From positions 11,832-20,936 of the forward strand of contig DHJG01000241.1 in the NCBI GenBank assembly GCA_002404215.1: a stretch of DNA of 9,105 nt, given 5' to 3'. Positions 6,285-9,105 of this stretch are shown here, one piece after another (the first letter of the stretch is position 1; each line of letters begins with the position of its first letter). A program made the position numbers and the translations under genes. Origin of the DNA: Desulfosporosinus sp. UBA4726 (lineage in GTDB: Bacteria; Bacillota; Desulfitobacteriia; Desulfitobacteriales; Desulfitobacteriaceae). A model generated the notes under the pieces. The model saw only the letters and a list, made by a program, of their open reading frames with translations. It did not search any database and was not told the origin of the DNA.

Positions 6285-6539
6285 ATGATAATGGTTACAT
6301 TTGTAGTCTATTTCATAATTTTCATTCTCATTTTTTCTGGTCCTAAATTCAGAAAGAGAGAAAATTTGCAGGTTTCTAAGCTCATTGTAATCCCAGCGCT
6401 TTTAGCCATTGGGATGGTCTTATTGACGGTTATAAAGGTCTACTTCATTTATAAGATTATGATTCTTATCTTTGGGCTTGTGACAACTTGGTTATCGTAT
6501 TGGCAATGGGGAGAGCAAATTCGTCAGCGGTGGAAATGA
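6285..6539 (+). CDS. Small membrane protein of unknown function
   Basis: I do not recognise this family. From ATG 6285 it encodes 84 residues, strongly hydrophobic, with three likely membrane helices at about 3-18, 33-54 and 56-73. A basic loop (KFRKREN, 21-27) and a basic, Trp-rich tail (YWQWGEQIRQRWK) suggest a cytoplasmic C-terminus. GGAGG at 6270-6274 lies 10 bases before this ATG; an alternative ATG at 6291 is also possible. The open frame runs upstream to a TTG at 6234, but the ribosome binding site then falls inside the coding region. It is divergent from the SASP gene and converges on the spoVB-like gene with only three bases between stop codons. Codon quality and the binding site favour a real gene, but the evidence is moderate. 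Confidence 0.6.
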   Translation: MIMVTFVVYFIIFILIFSGPKFRKRENLQVSKLIVIPALLAIGMVLLTVIKVYFIYKIMILIFGLVTTWLSYWQWGEQIRQRWK

Positions 6540-6542
6540 TTT

Positions 6543-8087
6543 TTATATTGGCATATATTTTCCGATCAACGGAAGCCGTCTTAAGTCCGAAAATGTAACC
6601 CCACCATTAAAAAATAGCACTAGGCTGTATAGTGTTAAACCAATTAAAAACTCGCTCAGATACCCTGCAATATGTCCGCCAAAGAACGGGTCCAAGAAGT
6701 GAAAAACTAGAAGCATGGCAATCCCCCCACTGAGGGGCTGAAGGACGAACCGTTGAAGGTCCAAGGGCATTCCGGTATATTTGGAAATAGCCATAAGGTT
6801 TAGAGTCGCCGTAATAAAAAAACCAAGAGTATAAGCCCACGCCGTTCCTCGAAGACCCCATTGAGGAAGGCCGGTGAGGTACATTAATAAAGGAATTCGA
6901 AGGCAAGCCGCAATAATGGAATTGAGGACTGGAATCTGAACTTTTCCGAGTCCTTGTAGAATTCCTGTTGTGGTTTGTTGTATATATGAAAAGATGCCAC
7001 CAATGGCTAAAATCCTTAAAACAGGTGCAATTTGTGTGCTCTTGAAAACTGCGGTGAGTGGCCGAGAAAAATAAAATAAGATAATTAGGCAAGGAATTCC
7101 TATCAGTATCGTTAAACGAATAGCTTCAGCACCACGGGCCCGGACGATATGAAATTGTCTTCGGGCCGCTGCTTCTGAAATAGCCGGAACAAGTGAAGTG
7201 GCCAAGGCAAACGTAAATACACTTGGAAAGGCAAGTAATGTAAAAGCCGCGCCTCCAAGTTGTCCAAATAAGGTTATAGCTTCCCGCGCTCCGTATCCGG
7301 CCACCTGAAGACGCATAGGAATTAGCATGGCGTCCAAGGCAGATAACCCTGTGGAAAGTAGTCTCCCGACCGTTACAGGGGAAGAAAGGTGCCATAATTT
7401 GCTTAAGATGAGCCGTGTGGAATAAGTAGGTTTAGGCCCTTCCACTTTGAATTTATAGTTTAGCCATTGATACTGAAGGATAATGGCTAATAAGCCCACC
7501 ACTTCTCCGACCAGCATTCCTAAAGCTAATCCAGCTGCAGCCCATTCAACACCGAAGTGGAGGAGCCGTGTCGCGACTGTATACCCGACGGCAACACGGA
7601 CAACTTGTTCACAAATCTGGCTTATTGCCGTGGGTACCATGTTCTGTAATCCTTGAAAGTAGCCGCGAAAAACCGAGGACATAGAGACTATAAAAATCGC
7701 CGGTGTGCAAATCAGAAAAACATTAATTACCCGCGGATCAGGAAAAACTCGATGAGCTATATACGGAGAAAGGAAATAGAGGCCGATTGATACGATGGCA
7801 CCTGAAATACCGAGAAGCCAAAGTGAAAGGCGGAAGATGGACTGTGCTTGTAAGGTACGTCCAAGGGATACTTCTTCTGAGACCATCTTGGCAATCGCGA
7901 GCGGAATTCCGGCTGTCGTAATAACAAGAGCCAACATGTAAATCGGGAATACCATAGTAAATAATCCATAGGCTTCACCGCCAATATTATTCATAATTAA
8001 ATATTGGAAAGCCATGCCCAGCAGCCGGTTCAACAAATTTGCTCCTAAGAGTATGGTTGCTCCATAGACAAAGGTCCTTTTTGGCAT
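6543..8087 (-). CDS. spoVB: SpoVB-like lipid-linked sugar flippase (MOP superfamily, MVF/polysaccharide biosynthesis type)
   Basis: Polytopic membrane protein of 514 residues with about 14 hydrophobic segments, the layout of the MurJ/SpoVB flippases. The N-terminal stretch (ATILLGANLLNRLLGMAFQ, then IGGEAYGLFTMVFPIYMLAL and TTAGIPLAIAKMVSEE) follows the SpoVB pattern closely. SpoVB is needed for spore cortex peptidoglycan in Bacillus and is thought to move lipid-linked precursors across the membrane. Firmicutes usually carry several paralogues, so a vegetative MurJ-like or polysaccharide role cannot be excluded. ATG 8087 (MPKRTF) is chosen because GTGGGGG lies 5 bases upstream; a TTG at 8105 would place that binding site inside the gene. 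It is divergent from iadA and ends three bases from the small membrane protein gene, with no terminator visible between them. Confidence 0.83.
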   Translation of the reverse strand: MPKRTFVYGATILLGANLLNRLLGMAFQYLIMNNIGGEAYGLFTMVFPIYMLALVITTAGIPLAIAKMVSEEVSLGRTLQAQSIFRLSLWLLGISGAIVSIGLYFLSPYIAHRVFPDPRVINVFLICTPAIFIVSMSSVFRGYFQGLQNMVPTAISQICEQVVRVAVGYTVATRLLHFGVEWAAAGLALGMLVGEVVGLLAIILQYQWLNYKFKVEGPKPTYSTRLILSKLWHLSSPVTVGRLLSTGLSALDAMLIPMRLQVAGYGAREAITLFGQLGGAAFTLLAFPSVFTFALATSLVPAISEAAARRQFHIVRARGAEAIRLTILIGIPCLIILFYFSRPLTAVFKSTQIAPVLRILAIGGIFSYIQQTTTGILQGLGKVQIPVLNSIIAACLRIPLLMYLTGLPQWGLRGTAWAYTLGFFITATLNLMAISKYTGMPLDLQRFVLQPLSGGIAMLLVFHFLDPFFGGHIAGYLSEFLIGLTLYSLVLFFNGGVTFSDLRRLPLIGKYMPI

Positions 8088-8248
8088 GTCATCCCCCACA
8101 ATCAAAGTTAGAAAACCAAGAATCGTTTACTTCTAACCTTATGCTTATCTAAAAGAGGAAATGCTCAGAATTTTTTCGGTTTATACTCTGGATAATAAAG
8201 GGTTTTTGCCTTAACATAGAGAAGGTTTTTTAAGTGAGAATATTCGGC

Positions 8249-8254
8249 TAGAAT
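8249..8254 (+). promoter_or_regulatory. Possible -10 element of iadA
   Basis: TAGAAT matches five of six bases of the -10 consensus. The corresponding -35 position (about 8226-8232) is only a T-run, so the promoter is weak or activator-dependent. Transcription would start near 8261, placing the palindrome at 8258-8268 on the start site. Confidence 0.3.
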
Positions 8255-8255
8255 T

Positions 8256-8283
8256 GGGGTATCATACCTCCTATTAGGAGGTA
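8256..8283 (+). promoter_or_regulatory. Self-complementary iadA leader: GTAT-C-ATAC palindrome overlapping a Shine-Dalgarno hairpin
   Basis: TACCTCCT (8265-8272) pairs perfectly with AGGAGGTA (8276-8283) around the loop ATT, burying the ribosome binding site AGGAGGT in an 8-bp hairpin. The same anti-Shine-Dalgarno bases can instead pair upstream: GGGGTAT (8256-8262) with ATACCTC (8264-8270), one wobble. The two structures exclude each other. At DNA level, GGTATCATACC (8258-8268) is an 11-base perfect palindrome of the general form bound by GntR-type repressors. Both readings are inference. Confidence 0.5.
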
Positions 8284-8292
8284 GCGATCAGA

Positions 8293-9105
8293 GTGTGGAA
8301 ACTTATCAAGAACGCAAAACTCTATTGCCCGGAATTTGTAAAGGATACAGATGTCCTGATTGTTGGAAAGTCTATCGCTGTGATTGGTCAAAACTTGGGA
8401 TTTCCCGAATATGTAGAAGGGGAAGTAATCGACCTTCAAGGTAAGACCCTGGTTCCTGGGTTTATAGATGCCCATGTCCATATATGTGGAGGCGGAGGAG
8501 AAGCGGGCCCGGCTTCCAGAACTCCGGAAATTAAACTTTCTCAATTGACAAGGGGAGGAACAACAACGGTCGTCGGTTGTTTAGGGACAGATTCTGTATC
8601 CCGGACCATGTCAGAGCTACTCGTAAAGGCCCAAGCACTTGAAGCTGAGGGAATAACCACGTTTGCCTACAGTGGGGCCTATCAAGTTCCTACGCGGACG
8701 CTGTTACCAACGTTGCAGCAAGACTTGGCATTAATTGAAAAGATCATTGGTGCCGGGGAAATCGCAATATCAGATCATCGTTCGGCTCAACCACAAATCG
8801 CGGAACTTGAGCGTTTAGCTTCCGAAGCCCGAGTGGGAGGAATGCTCGGAGGAAAAGCTGGAATAGTCCATCTTCATGTTGGTGAGGGCAAGAGAGGATT
8901 GAACCTAATTTGGGAGATCCTTGAGCAGACTGAGATACCTATTACTCAATTTATGCCCACACACATCAACCGCACGCACTCCTTACTTGAACAAGGGATT
9001 CAGTTCCTTCTAGCAGGAGGGCATATCGATCTTACCGCAGGATGTGATGATTTTCCCGTAGAACTACAGGTGCCTGCAGTCTTACAAATGTTAAACGAAC
9101 GTAAG
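8293..9105 (+). CDS. iadA: Isoaspartyl dipeptidase IadA, C-terminus cut by the window end
   Basis: Amidohydrolase-superfamily metallopeptidase removing N-terminal isoaspartate from beta-aspartyl dipeptides left by breakdown of damaged proteins. The first 271 residues are present, of about 390 in the family, and the frame is open to the last base. A beta-sandwich strand region leads into PGFIDAHVHICGGGGEAGP, with metal ligands His61 and His63 and substrate-contacting Glu70. GAYQVPTRT contains the family tyrosine Tyr130. AISDHRS follows (Arg163), then His195 in VHLHVG and His224 in PTHINR as the other metal ligands. At the position of the metal-bridging carbamylated lysine (E. coli Lys162) this protein has Glu156. 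The final catalytic Asp lies beyond the window. The start is GTG 8293 with AGGAGGT at 8276-8282. It is divergent from the spoVB-like gene. Confidence 0.93.
   Translation, partial: MWKLIKNAKLYCPEFVKDTDVLIVGKSIAVIGQNLGFPEYVEGEVIDLQGKTLVPGFIDAHVHICGGGGEAGPASRTPEIKLSQLTRGGTTTVVGCLGTDSVSRTMSELLVKAQALEAEGITTFAYSGAYQVPTRTLLPTLQQDLALIEKIIGAGEIAISDHRSAQPQIAELERLASEARVGGMLGGKAGIVHLHVGEGKRGLNLIWEILEQTEIPITQFMPTHINRTHSLLEQGIQFLLAGGHIDLTAGCDDFPVELQVPAVLQMLNERK

Noticed and set aside
6607..7984. Three further minus-strand frames inside the spoVB-like gene (6607-7092, 7126-7395, 7757-7984)
   Set aside because: They are alternate-frame readings of the same strand as a continuous 514-residue membrane protein; composition is not protein-like.
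8248..8544. Minus-strand open frame of 98 codons antisense to iadA
   Set aside because: The opposite strand encodes an unmistakable IadA N-terminus; the antisense frame has no supporting signal.
1..9105. Mobile element, CRISPR array, phage or defence system
   Set aside because: All recognisable genes are housekeeping, regulatory or spore genes; there are no direct-repeat arrays, transposase, integrase or tRNA-flanked junctions.

Overview
The window looks like a stretch of chromosome from a Gram-positive, endospore-forming member of the Clostridia. An alpha/beta-type small acid-soluble spore protein, a SpoVB-like flippase, a Bacillus-like Fur and a DUF4264/YpmA-like small protein all point that way. 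The moderate-to-low GC, strong purine-rich ribosome binding sites and GTG/TTG starts agree. A Desulfosporosinus/Desulfitobacterium-like organism (Peptococcaceae) is my best guess, but that is inference from gene style, not a database match.

Layout. 1-83: tail of an upstream transcript and its terminator. 160-1948: an RlmI-type 23S rRNA methyltransferase, then fur with its own extended -10 promoter and a terminator whose loop contains the fur stop codon. 1949-2206: a 258-bp gap with no intact gene. 2207-3373: a nine-repeat TPR protein with its own terminator. 3506-5829: a compact + strand operon queE - folE - DUF4264 - surE. 5882-5938: a very long perfect inverted repeat between the convergent surE and sasP genes. 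5938-6165: sasP on the - strand with a sigma-G-like promoter. 6285-6539: a small unrecognised three-helix membrane protein. 6543-8087: spoVB-like flippase on the - strand. 8293-9105: iadA (isoaspartyl dipeptidase) on the + strand, cut off by the window end.

How the genes fit together. FolE and QueE supply two of the early steps from GTP to 7-carboxy-7-deazaguanine, the precursor of queuosine; FolE also feeds folate synthesis. QueD and QueC are not in the window. SurE in the same operon is a nucleotidase and may act in nucleotide turnover. SASP and SpoVB serve spore DNA protection and spore envelope synthesis. IadA removes isoaspartyl dipeptides derived from damaged proteins.

Several starts were moved downstream of the longest open frame (fur, queE, surE, sasP, the small membrane protein, spoVB), because ribosome binding sites, promoters or family N-termini support the shorter form. 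I see no rRNA, tRNA, insertion sequence, CRISPR array, phage gene or defence system. Most of the window is ordinary chromosome. The observations most worth checking are the Lys-to-Glu change at the metal-bridging position of IadA, the self-complementary iadA leader that can hide its own Shine-Dalgarno, and the 25-bp perfect inverted repeat.
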